Below, in pieces: positions 1 through 6,768 of a stretch of 17,279 nucleotides of DNA; the first letter of the stretch is position 1, and each line of letters begins with the position of its first letter. This DNA comes from CAZEHJ01 sp964512485 (GTDB lineage: Bacteria > Bacteroidota > Rhodothermia > Rhodothermales > UBA10348). Where the stretch lies: positions 1-17,279 of the forward strand of contig CAZEHJ010000075.1 of NCBI GenBank assembly GCA_964512485.1, written 5' to 3'. The notes under the pieces were generated by a model that was not told where the DNA came from, searched no databases, and saw only the letters and a list, made by a program, of their open reading frames with translations. A program made the position numbers and the translations under genes.

Positions 1-1803
1 GGTGATTCCGGAGACGGGATGCAGCTGACGGGTACTCAGTTTACTCTGGCGACGGCCTATGCGATGAATGACCTCGCGACGCTGCCCGACTTTCCTGCTG
101 AAATTCGCGCTCCCGTCGGTACGACGTACGGAGTCTCAGGATTTCAGCTTCACTTTGGGTCTATCGATATCCGGACTCCGGGTGATGAGGTCGATCTGCT
201 GGTAGCCATGAATCCCGCTGCGCTCAAGGTCAATGTTGACCGGGTTCGCAAGGGCGGAACGATTCTGGTGAACAGCAACGCGTTTGAAAAGCGCAACTTT
301 GACCTGGCCAATATGGATTCGAATCCTCTTGAGGATGGATCTCTGGACAAGTATCGGGTCATTCAAGTGGAGCTGACTCGCCTGACGCGTGAAACGCTCA
401 AGGACACCGATCTCAATCACAAGGAGATTGATCGATCGAAAAACATGTTCGCTTTGGGGCTTGCTCTCTGGCTGTATTCCCGTCCTATCGAGCCGGCACA
501 CAACTGGATTTCGAATAAGTTTGCCAAGAAGCCGGTCATTCGGGACGCCAACCTTCAGCTTCTCAAAAAAGGATTTCATTTCGGTGAAACCACAGAGCAG
601 TTCGTCACCCGCTATGAAGTCACACCTGCCACGCTTCCTGCTGGACGCTATCGCGCCATTCAAGGTGTACAGGCCCTTGCGATGGGAATTGTTGCCGCAG
701 CGAACAAAAGCGAATTGAACATCATGTATGGGTCCTATCCCATCACTCCGGCTTCAGACCTGCTGCATTCACTGAGTCGCTACAAGAATCACGGCATCAC
801 GACGGTGCAGGCCGAAGATGAGATCGCTGCCATCGGGATTGCGATTGGGGGAAGTTTTGGGGGTTCACTTGGTATCACGGGTACCTCGGGTCCAGGTATC
901 GCCCTGAAAGGTGAAGCGATGGGGCTGGCCCACATCACCGAACTGCCGCTTGTCGTCGTGAATGTGCAACGTGGCGGACCTTCGACTGGCCTGCCGACCA
1001 AGACGGAACAGTCGGACCTCATGCAGGCCATGTTTGGCAGAAACGGCGACGCTCCGATGCCGGTCATAGCGGCCAGCACACCAGGAGATTGTTTTGAAGT
1101 AGCCTACGAAGCCTGCCGAATCGCCGTCAAGTATATGACGCCGGTTATTCTGCTTTCCGACGGTTACCTCGCCAATGGATCAGAGCCATGGCTCATTCCG
1201 AGTCCGGACTCGCTCAAGGACTTCGACGTGGAGTTCATCACAAAGCCCAATCACGAGGAAGACGGCAAGCCTGTCTACTGGCCATATGTTCGTGACGAAA
1301 AAACGCTGGCCAGGCCGTGGGCGAAACCAGGGACGCCGGGACTCGAGCACCGGATTGGTGGCCTCGAAAAAGATGATGGAAGCGGGAATGTTTCATACGA
1401 TTCGATGAATCATGAGCGCATGACCCAATTACGCGCTGAGAAGGTTCAGCGTATCCAGCAGGAAATCGGTCCAATCGAAATCTATGGCGATCCGGATGCC
1501 GATCTGGTTGTCGTGGGATGGGGTTCGACGCGCGGAGCGATCGAAGCGGGGGTAACACGGGCCGTGACTGATGGCCTGAAAGTTGCGTCCATTCATCTCA
1601 GATTCCTGAATCCGCTTCCGGCTGATCTGGGAGAGGTGCTGAGTGGATTCTCGAAGTACCTGGTTCCTGAATTGAATAATGGTCAGTTGGTCCGGCTGCT
1701 TCGGGATGAGTTCCTCCTGCCGATGGAAGCCATGAACAAGATTCAGGGTCGTCCATTTGGGCCCTCCGAAATCGCCCGAAAAATTGCCGAAATGGTAGGT
1801 TAA
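1..1803 (+). CDS. korA: 2-oxoacid:acceptor (ferredoxin) oxidoreductase, fused gamma-alpha subunit, 5' end outside window
   Basis: This is one subunit of a cytoplasmic thiamine-diphosphate (TPP) enzyme that oxidises a 2-oxoacid, probably 2-oxoglutarate, to the acyl-CoA with reduction of ferredoxin. The frame is open from the first base and reads GDSGDGMQLTG. This is the glycine-rich motif that opens the gamma domain of KorA, so the ATG at 19 is internal and the true start lies upstream. The gamma domain occupies about visible residues 1-180 and includes PAEIRAP and the VSGFQLHFG strand. The alpha (pyrimidine-binding) domain begins with YPITPAS near visible residue 246 and continues through QAEDEIAA and GTSGPG. 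A C-terminal domain with LRFLNPLP and LVPELNNGQL closes the protein. About 600 residues are visible, close to the 610-650 usual for fused KorA. korB follows after 40 bases, and the two are surely cotranscribed. The exact 2-oxoacid cannot be read from sequence alone. Confidence 0.93.
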   Translation, partial: GDSGDGMQLTGTQFTLATAYAMNDLATLPDFPAEIRAPVGTTYGVSGFQLHFGSIDIRTPGDEVDLLVAMNPAALKVNVDRVRKGGTILVNSNAFEKRNFDLANMDSNPLEDGSLDKYRVIQVELTRLTRETLKDTDLNHKEIDRSKNMFALGLALWLYSRPIEPAHNWISNKFAKKPVIRDANLQLLKKGFHFGETTEQFVTRYEVTPATLPAGRYRAIQGVQALAMGIVAAANKSELNIMYGSYPITPASDLLHSLSRYKNHGITTVQAEDEIAAIGIAIGGSFGGSLGITGTSGPGIALKGEAMGLAHITELPLVVVNVQRGGPSTGLPTKTEQSDLMQAMFGRNGDAPMPVIAASTPGDCFEVAYEACRIAVKYMTPVILLSDGYLANGSEPWLIPSPDSLKDFDVEFITKPNHEEDGKPVYWPYVRDEKTLARPWAKPGTPGLEHRIGGLEKDDGSGNVSYDSMNHERMTQLRAEKVQRIQQEIGPIEIYGDPDADLVVVGWGSTRGAIEAGVTRAVTDGLKVASIHLRFLNPLPADLGEVLSGFSKYLVPELNNGQLVRLLRDEFLLPMEAMNKIQGRPFGPSEIARKIAEMVG

Positions 1804-1843
1804 CAATCTTATACGAGTCGCTGACCCGGTCAGACACACACTT

Positions 1844-3228
1844 ATGGCTGATAAAGAACCAAAATCGAACAAGCCTCTTTCGCGCAAACCAACTCTGCCT
1901 CCTGGAGCGAATACCAAGAAGCCGACACTGCCGCCCGGAGCNNNNNNNNNNNNNNNNNNNNNNNNNNNNNNNNNNNNNNNNNNNNNNNNNNNNNNNNNNN
2001 NNNNNNNNNNNNNNNNNNNNNNNNNNNNNNNNNNNNNNNNNCAACTCTGCCTCCTGGAGCGAATACCAAGAAGCCGACACTGCCGCCCGGAGCGAAGTCC
2101 AAACTTCCTCCCGGAGCAAAGTCCAAATTGCCGCCCGGGTCGCGCCCACCGTCACCCGGAAAACTCCCTCCTGGCAAGCTGCCTCCCGGGGGACCAGGGA
2201 AAGGCCCCCGCACGCCCGCGGGCGGAGACGGGGCGCTCAAGAAAGCCGACTTCTCGTCTGATCAGGACGTTCGCTGGTGTCCAGGGTGTGGTGACTACGC
2301 CATTCTGTCCACTGTTCAGAAACTGATGCCCGAGCTCGGCGTGCCTCGTGAGAAGCTAGTGTTCATTTCAGGAATCGGATGCTCGAGTCGGTTTCCGTAC
2401 TACATGAACACCTACGGAATGCACTCCATTCATGGCAGGGCTCCGACGATCGTGACCGGTTTGAAAACGGCGCGACCTGATCTTGACGTCTGGATGATCA
2501 CGGGAGATGGCGACAGTCTCTCCATCGGTGGCAATCACATCATCCACATCATGCGTCGGAACGTGAATGTGCAGATCATTCTGTTCAACAATCAGATATA
2601 TGGCCTGACGAAAGGTCAATACAGTCCGACCTCGGAAGTTGGCAAGATCACGAAATCCACTCCTTTCGGTTCGATCGATCACCCGTTCAATCCCATCGCG
2701 CTGGTGCTCGGGGCAGAATCATCGTTCGCCGCGCGCACGATGGATCGTGATCCAAAACATATGAAGGAGATGCTGCGTCAGGCTCACGATTACCAGGGCA
2801 CTGGTTTTGTGGAGGTCTACCAGAACTGTAACATCTTCAATGATGGAGCCTTCTTTGACTTCACCGAGAAAGCAACGAAGACTGATCGGGCGATTTTCTT
2901 TGAGCATGGCAAACCGCTTGTCTATGCCGGAGGCACGAAAGGTCTGAGGTTGGACGGATTTCATCTGGAGACCGTCGACCTGGAAAGCGGAGACTGGGGA
3001 ATCGACGATTGTCTCATCTACGATGAAAGTTCTCGCGAACTGGCCACGATTCTGGCCCGTGTATACTGGAGGGAAGATCTTCCGCAGCCGTTCGGGGTAT
3101 TTTACCGCGAAAACCGGCCGACATATGACGATCAGGTCAATGATCAGATCAAGGCGGTGACCGACAAAAAAGGCAAAGGATCGTTGGAAAACCTTCTCGC
3201 CGAAGGAGACACCTGGGTGGTAGGATAG
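1844..3228 (+). CDS. korB: 2-oxoacid:ferredoxin oxidoreductase beta (TPP/4Fe-4S) subunit with PPG-repeat N-terminal extension, interrupted by an assembly gap
   Basis: This is the partner of KorA and carries the thiamine diphosphate and a 4Fe-4S cluster. The reading frame is broken by 100 N. Deleting the N-run plus one copy of the flanking 52-base duplicate (152 bases) joins the ATG at 1844 in frame to the core and gives 410 residues. In that numbering the four cluster cysteines are C95 and C98 (WCPGCGD), C129 (GIGCSS) and C278 (YQNCNIF). The TPP motif is GDGD at 170-173 with NN at 198-199. The core from about residue 80 has the normal length for KorB (about 330). Residues 16-65 are instead a Lys/Pro-rich low-complexity segment with six LPPG units, which is not typical of the family. 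No clear Shine-Dalgarno precedes the ATG. A shorter start at TTG 2128 or later would remove much of the repeat, but the repeat's protein-level conservation argues that it is translated. Confidence 0.9.
1890..1941 (+). repeat. 52-base direct duplicate, left flank of assembly gap 1
   Basis: This is identical to 2042-2093 over 52 bases, and each copy abuts the N-run. It encodes two LPPG units of KorB. The copy is most simply the end of one contig overlapping the start of the next. Merging the copies restores the korB frame. Confidence 0.85.
1942..2041. other. Assembly gap 1 (100 N)
   Basis: Exactly 100 N, a common placeholder for a gap of unknown size, placed inside the low-complexity PPG-coding stretch of korB. 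The repeat probably stopped the assembler. The real missing length may be zero, with the flanks overlapping by 52 bases. Confidence 0.95.
2042..2093 (+). repeat. 52-base direct duplicate, right flank of assembly gap 1
   Basis: Second copy of 1890-1941. After it the unique sequence continues with AKSKLPPG units. A true tandem duplication in the genome cannot be excluded, because the region is itself built of degenerate repeats. Confidence 0.85.
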
Positions 3229-3318
3229 TTCGCCGAAAAGGAACGTTGAAGTACTTTGTTGGAGGAAAAAACCACGAAAAGGATGTTCGAGAGTGTATTT
3301 GAGATTGAACGAATCTTC

Positions 3319-3347
3319 TTGAACAGCCTTTCAGATCTTCGTATATT
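3319..3347 (+). promoter_or_regulatory. Candidate promoter of rpmE
   Basis: TTGAAC at 3319-3324 and TATATT at 3342-3347 are separated by 17 bases, in the 202-base gap between korB and rpmE. The spacing fits a primary-sigma promoter. The -10 box is embedded in CGTATATT, which recurs before rpsU. The leader to the rpmE start would be about 75 bases. Confidence 0.5.
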
Positions 3348-3430
3348 TCTAGGCTCCCCGGTATTTCATTCGGGAAACGAACATTTTACCCCACCTCACG
3401 CGAAAGAAGACGATTCGCGAGGACAATAGC

Positions 3431-3691
3431 ATGAAAAAGGATATCCATCCAGATTACCACAAGCTGACTGTCAAGCTGGCCGATGGTTCAACCTTCGAGA
3501 CACGCTCAACCATGAGCGGCGACACCTATGCATCAGAGGTGGATTCGACGAATCACCCTTTCTACACTGGAAAACGCCAGTTTGTGGATACTGCAGGTCG
3601 CGTTGAGAAATTCAACCGTCGATACAAAAAGCCTGGCGCCGCGGACGAAGCTGCTGAAGAAACAGCCGAAACGGAAGAAGCTGCCAAGTAG
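3431..3691 (+). CDS. rpmE: 50S ribosomal protein L31 (bL31), zinc-free form
   Basis: Protein of the large ribosomal subunit (86 residues). It starts MKKDIHPDYHKLTV and contains HPFYTGKRQFVDTAGRVEKF, the hallmark of bL31. The zinc-binding cysteines of the classical form are absent; the protein has no cysteine at all. It lacks the insertion of the long B type, so it is best called a C-minus L31 of the A-like layout. After the conserved RRYKK the last 20 or so residues form an Ala/Glu-rich acidic tail, longer than the usual 66-72 residue protein. GAGGA at 3419-3423 lies 7 bases before the ATG and is one of the few plausible Shine-Dalgarno sequences in the window. The gene stands alone between a likely promoter and a strong terminator. 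Confidence 0.95.
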   Translation: MKKDIHPDYHKLTVKLADGSTFETRSTMSGDTYASEVDSTNHPFYTGKRQFVDTAGRVEKFNRRYKKPGAADEAAEETAETEEAAK

Positions 3692-3735
3692 AGTGGTTTC
3701 AGGACGAATATGAACCAGTTTGTTGCTGGTTTCAG

Positions 3736-3767
3736 GAGCGGGGCGCCTTCGGCGCCCCGCTCTTTTT
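3736..3767 (+). terminator. Rho-independent terminator after rpmE
   Basis: A perfect 12-base-pair GC-rich stem (3736-3747 with 3751-3762) has a TTC loop and is followed directly by TTTTT at 3763-3767. A smaller hairpin, AACCAG/CTGGTT (3713-3718 with 3726-3731), sits just upstream. Confidence 0.95.
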
Positions 3768-3861
3768 GTATCTATCCTATTCTTGTCCAAAAAAGGATCC
3801 CAGCCAGTATGCTTTCGTAAAGAGGGCCAAATCACGCCTTTCTCACCCACCAGATGAAGCC

Positions 3862-4446
3862 ATGAATCGTGTCAGGACGATGTTTACGGTATTAGTGCTC
3901 ACAATTACCGCTACGTCTGCCCTAGCCCAGGACAGCACGGACACCGTGGCAGAGGAAGCGATATATGTCGCGCCGCTGGATTCCATCCGTAATTACCATC
4001 CGATTTCAGACGTGCTGACTACGGGCGGCCAGGTAGGCTATGATCAGGTCCCACTGTTGAGGGACGCCGGCTTTCAAACGGTCATCAATCTTGCGACTGC
4101 CAGCGAAGAGTACAACGCCATGGAAGGATTCCATGTGTCCAGCAGCGGATTGACCTACGTACAGATTCCCGTCGTATGGGGCGAGCCGACGTTGGATGAT
4201 GTCGAGCAGTTTTTCAATGTAATGGAAGCCAATCAGGGGCGTAAGGTCTACGTTCACTGCGTGGCAAATATGAGGGGATCGGCGTTTTCGTACTTGTATA
4301 GGGTTCTCGTCGATGGTGTGGATGAAACCGAAGCCCGCAGGGATTTGAATGCCGTATGGGATCCCGCTGAGAGTTCGGAAACCTGGCAGAAGCTGATCGA
4401 CGATGCCCTCGCATCACCTCGCTTCGCCGAAAAAAGTAACCGATGA
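3862..4446 (+). CDS. Exported protein-tyrosine-phosphatase-like protein (DUF442 / beta-lactamase-hydrolase-like family)
   Basis: Predicted exported phosphatase-fold protein of 194 residues. The start chosen gives MNRVRT, a hydrophobic core and SALAQ-D, a normal signal peptide with cleavage after about residue 23. The longer open frame to 3766 would start inside the rpmE terminator and bury this signal, so it is rejected. The segment with GGQVGYDQVPLLRDAGF and TVINL (about residues 55-77) is typical of the DUF442 / BLH-like phosphatase family. The P-loop is VHCVANMRGSAF with C123 and R128, so Cys and Arg are four residues apart and not the five of classical HCX5R. It may therefore act on a non-standard substrate or be weakly active. 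deoA begins 30 bases downstream on the same strand. Substrate unknown. Confidence 0.75.
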   Translation: MNRVRTMFTVLVLTITATSALAQDSTDTVAEEAIYVAPLDSIRNYHPISDVLTTGGQVGYDQVPLLRDAGFQTVINLATASEEYNAMEGFHVSSSGLTYVQIPVVWGEPTLDDVEQFFNVMEANQGRKVYVHCVANMRGSAFSYLYRVLVDGVDETEARRDLNAVWDPAESSETWQKLIDDALASPRFAEKSNR

Positions 4447-4476
4447 TCGGGCAATTCCATTCATATCAAGTGCGAA

Positions 4477-5829
4477 ATGATGCGTAGCGCAAATCGATTC
4501 AACGTCATCGATCTGATTATCAAGAAGCGGGAGAAGGGTGCCCTGACTGATCAGGAAATTACGGACCTGATCGAGGGCTACACAATCGGCGATATACCGG
4601 ACTATCAGATTTCGGCTTTTCTGATGGCCTCCTACCTGAATGGGATGACCGACGCCGAAATGATGGCGCTCACAGAAGCGATGCTGAATTCGGGCGATGT
4701 GTTGGATCTGTCAGACATCAACAAGAAAAAGGTCGACAAGCATTCAACCGGTGGCGTAGGAGACAAGTCTTCGCTTCCTCTGGCAGCCATCGTTGCCTCG
4801 TGCGGTGTTTGCGTCCCCATGATATCGGGACGAGGCCTGGGGCACACAGGTGGAACGCTTGACAAGCTGGAGTCCATTCCAGGTTTTTCGTCTCAAATGA
4901 CGTTGGCCGGGTATCATCGCCAGCTCGCCGAAATTGGTGTTGTCATGATGGGGCAAACGCGGCAGATCGCTCCGGCCGACAGGAAGATGTATGCGCTGCG
5001 AGATGTGACGGGCACAGTCGAGTTCATTCCGTTCATTGCCGCCTCGATCATGTCCAAGAAATTGGCAGAAGGTATTGATGCTCTCGTACTCGACGTCAAG
5101 TTCGGTTCAGGGGCTTTCATGGAAGCTGAGGCTGACGCCCGCAAGATGGCGGAGACATTCGTGCGAATCGGGGATCGGTTCGACACCCGGACCGTCGCCC
5201 TTCTTACCGACATGGATCAGCCGCTCGGACGAAAGGTCGGCAACTGGCCCGAAGTCGCAGAGTCGATCGAGTGCCTTAGAGGAGAAGGGCCCGAAGACGT
5301 AACCGAAGTCATCTCTGCCCTGTCTGCAGAAATGTTGGTGATGGGCGGCGTTGCCGAGTCGCTCGAGGAAGGCGCTGAACAGGTGCAGGACTCGATCGGC
5401 TCCGGACGAGCATTCGAGCTGTTCAAGGAGATTGTCACCCGGCAGGGAGGAGATGCCCGGGTAATCGAGGATCCCGAACTCATGGAGTTGAAGGCGCGCA
5501 CGATGAATGTTGTGGCACCGGAGGACGCAGCGTCCACCATCGCGCGAATTGACGGACGAGTTGTGGGTCGATCAATGAATGTGCTGGGGGCTCAGCGTAT
5601 GACAAAAGAAGACGATGTCGATCCTCTGGCAGGTGTGACGCTTCTGGTGGCGCAGGGAGATGAAATACCCGAAGACCGGGTTATCGCCAGATTGCAGGCC
5701 TCCACAGATGAACATTTTGAAGCAACCGAACAGCTGTTTTCTACTGCCTTTGAGTACTCAGAGAGTGCCTCGGCACCATCGTCACGGATCGTTGATCGGT
5801 ATTCGAATGGCAGTTGGATGAATCCGTAG
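4477..5829 (+). CDS. deoA: Pyrimidine-nucleoside (thymidine) phosphorylase
   Basis: Cytoplasmic salvage enzyme that splits thymidine, deoxyuridine or uridine with phosphate to give the base and (deoxy)ribose-1-phosphate. The protein has 450 residues, close to the 430-440 of the family. KHSTGGVGDKSS (from K88) forms the phosphate-binding region, and SGRGLGHTGGTLDKLE matches the family signature. R175 in YALRD, S190 in AASIM and K194 in SKK correspond to the pyrimidine-contacting Arg, Ser and Lys of E. coli thymidine phosphorylase. A C-terminal domain follows from about residue 345. Sequence alone does not separate a thymidine-specific enzyme (deoA) from a broad one (pdp). The start is ATG-ATG with no clear Shine-Dalgarno, and the second Met at 4480 is equally possible. 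It may be cotranscribed with the phosphatase-like gene 30 bases upstream. Confidence 0.93.
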   Translation: MMRSANRFNVIDLIIKKREKGALTDQEITDLIEGYTIGDIPDYQISAFLMASYLNGMTDAEMMALTEAMLNSGDVLDLSDINKKKVDKHSTGGVGDKSSLPLAAIVASCGVCVPMISGRGLGHTGGTLDKLESIPGFSSQMTLAGYHRQLAEIGVVMMGQTRQIAPADRKMYALRDVTGTVEFIPFIAASIMSKKLAEGIDALVLDVKFGSGAFMEAEADARKMAETFVRIGDRFDTRTVALLTDMDQPLGRKVGNWPEVAESIECLRGEGPEDVTEVISALSAEMLVMGGVAESLEEGAEQVQDSIGSGRAFELFKEIVTRQGGDARVIEDPELMELKARTMNVVAPEDAASTIARIDGRVVGRSMNVLGAQRMTKEDDVDPLAGVTLLVAQGDEIPEDRVIARLQASTDEHFEATEQLFSTAFEYSESASAPSSRIVDRYSNGSWMNP

Positions 5830-5831
5830 CG

Positions 5832-5846
5832 CCTACTTTACGTAGG
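5832..5846. repeat. Small inverted repeat after deoA
   Basis: CCTAC and GTAGG are separated by TTTAC, three bases after the deoA stop. It is too short to be convincing alone. It is the first of three inverted repeats between deoA and pspA. Confidence 0.35.
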
Positions 5847-5854
5847 AAACGTTC

Positions 5855-5879
5855 GTTCAGTCCATATTTCGGACTGAAC
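5855..5879. repeat. Perfect 9-base-pair inverted repeat between deoA and pspA
   Basis: GTTCAGTCC (5855-5863) and GGACTGAAC (5871-5879) flank the 7-base loop ATATTTC. It may end deoA transcription, but no T-tract follows, so an operator or mRNA-stabilising hairpin is just as possible. Confidence 0.6.
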
Positions 5880-5886
5880 ACCGACC

Positions 5887-5912
5887 TTTGAGGTGTCTTC
5901 CTGCGGTATATT
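5887..5912 (+). promoter_or_regulatory. Possible promoter of the pspA operon
   Basis: TATATT at 5907-5912 sits in GGTATATTT, like the motif before rpmE and rpsU. A TTTG at 5887-5890 lies 16 bases upstream, shorter than in the other two cases. A second TATATT occurs at 5938-5943 inside the inverted repeat at 5922-5956. Which one is used cannot be decided by eye. No sigma-54 type GG/GC promoter was seen, unlike proteobacterial psp operons. Confidence 0.3.
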
Positions 5913-5921
5913 TAGGTGATT

Positions 5922-5956
5922 GAATCCCCGTCATCACTATATTTAACCGGGGATTC
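5922..5956. promoter_or_regulatory. Operator-like inverted repeat upstream of pspA
   Basis: GAATCCCCG (5922-5930) and CGGGGATTC (5948-5956) form a perfect 9-base inverted repeat with a 17-base spacer that contains TATATT (5938-5943). It ends 32 bases before the pspA ATG. This layout suits a dimeric regulator covering a -10 region, or a hairpin in the 5' leader if transcription starts upstream. Confidence 0.5.
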
Positions 5957-5988
5957 CGACTCCCGCTAACTCAACAATAAATAAAGAC

Positions 5989-6756
5989 ATGTCCATCTGG
6001 TCACGATTCACAAGATTCGTTAAGTCAGTTTTCGGCGGCGCTATTTCAGCCCTCGAAGATCCGAAACTGATTCTCGAACAGAATATCCGGGAGCTCAATG
6101 ATCAGGTCCCGAAGATGAATGAGAACATCGCGACGGTTAAAGCCAACGTGATGATGCTTCAGAAAGAAGTTCGCAAATATGAGAACGAACTGGCTGATGT
6201 AACGGCAAAAGTTAAAGCCGGTATTCAGGCGGGACGGGACGACATCGCGGAGCGCTATGCAATGCGACTTGAGTCCATCAGAGAAAATGTTTCGAGCACC
6301 AAGGAGCAGCTCAAATATGCATCGGCCGCCTACGACAAGGCGATTCAGGTCAAGAAAGCCTTCATGCGCGAGAAAGAACGCAAGATAGCTGAAGCCAAAG
6401 ACGCACTTCGTGCTCACGAACGGGCGAAATGGCAGGCCAAGGTCGCAGATACACTGGAGTCGTTTGAAGTTGCTGGAATCGATCAGACTCATGACGAGAT
6501 GATCAACAAAATCCAGGAACAGACTGCGCGCAACGAAGCTCGCATGGAAATGGCCCTCGATTCTGTGGATACCGAAGCGCTCAAGATCGAAGAAGACGCT
6601 CAGAAAATCCGTGCTTCCGAGCTCGTCAAGCAGTTCAAGCTTGAGATGGGAATGGGAGATACAAGTGGCGCCGAAGAAGAGCCTCAGCTCGACGTTTCCG
6701 AACAGGAAGCGGAGACCAGCGGCAAGACCATCGGTAGAGAGCGTACACAGAATTAA
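5989..6756 (+). CDS. pspA: Phage-shock protein A (PspA/IM30/ESCRT-III family)
   Basis: Peripheral inner-membrane protein that binds stressed membranes and assembles into scaffolds, helping to hold the membrane potential. Residues 1-24 (MSIWSRFTRFVKSVFGGAIS then ALEDP) form the amphipathic helix and start of the fold. Residues 25-218 are almost all charged coiled-coil helix, including AGIDQTHDEM and NEARMEMALDS. The protein has 255 residues; the excess over the 222 of E. coli PspA is a C-terminal acidic linker ending in KTIGRERTQN. That tail recurs at the end of the next protein. The start is ATG with only a weak purine run upstream. The next gene begins 12 bases after the stop, and the set of three runs to 8184. 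Regulation probably acts through the palindromes at 5855-5956. No PspF, PspB or PspC gene is in the window. Confidence 0.93.
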   Translation: MSIWSRFTRFVKSVFGGAISALEDPKLILEQNIRELNDQVPKMNENIATVKANVMMLQKEVRKYENELADVTAKVKAGIQAGRDDIAERYAMRLESIRENVSSTKEQLKYASAAYDKAIQVKKAFMREKERKIAEAKDALRAHERAKWQAKVADTLESFEVAGIDQTHDEMINKIQEQTARNEARMEMALDSVDTEALKIEEDAQKIRASELVKQFKLEMGMGDTSGAEEEPQLDVSEQEAETSGKTIGRERTQN

Positions 6757-6768
6757 AGGATCAGCGCC

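Noticed and set aside
19..21. ATG at 19 as the start of korA
   Set aside because: The frame is open to base 1 and encodes the first part of the conserved GDSGDGMQLTG motif, so this Met is internal.
1890..2093. Duplicated flanks of the N-runs as mobile-element target duplications
   Set aside because: They are far too long for target-site duplications, directly abut 100-N placeholders, and occur at both gaps. Merging one pair repairs a reading frame.
1844..2330. Frameshift or pseudogene in korB
   Set aside because: The frame change is explained exactly by the 152 bases of N-run plus duplicate. The core and all catalytic residues are intact.
3766..3861. Longer start at 3766 for the phosphatase-like gene
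   Set aside because: It would begin within the T-tract of the rpmE terminator and place about 32 non-conserved residues ahead of a clear signal peptide.
5830..5988. Sigma-54 promoter for pspA as in proteobacteria
   Set aside because: No GG-N10-GC type element with TGGCAC and TTGC was found by eye in the upstream region.
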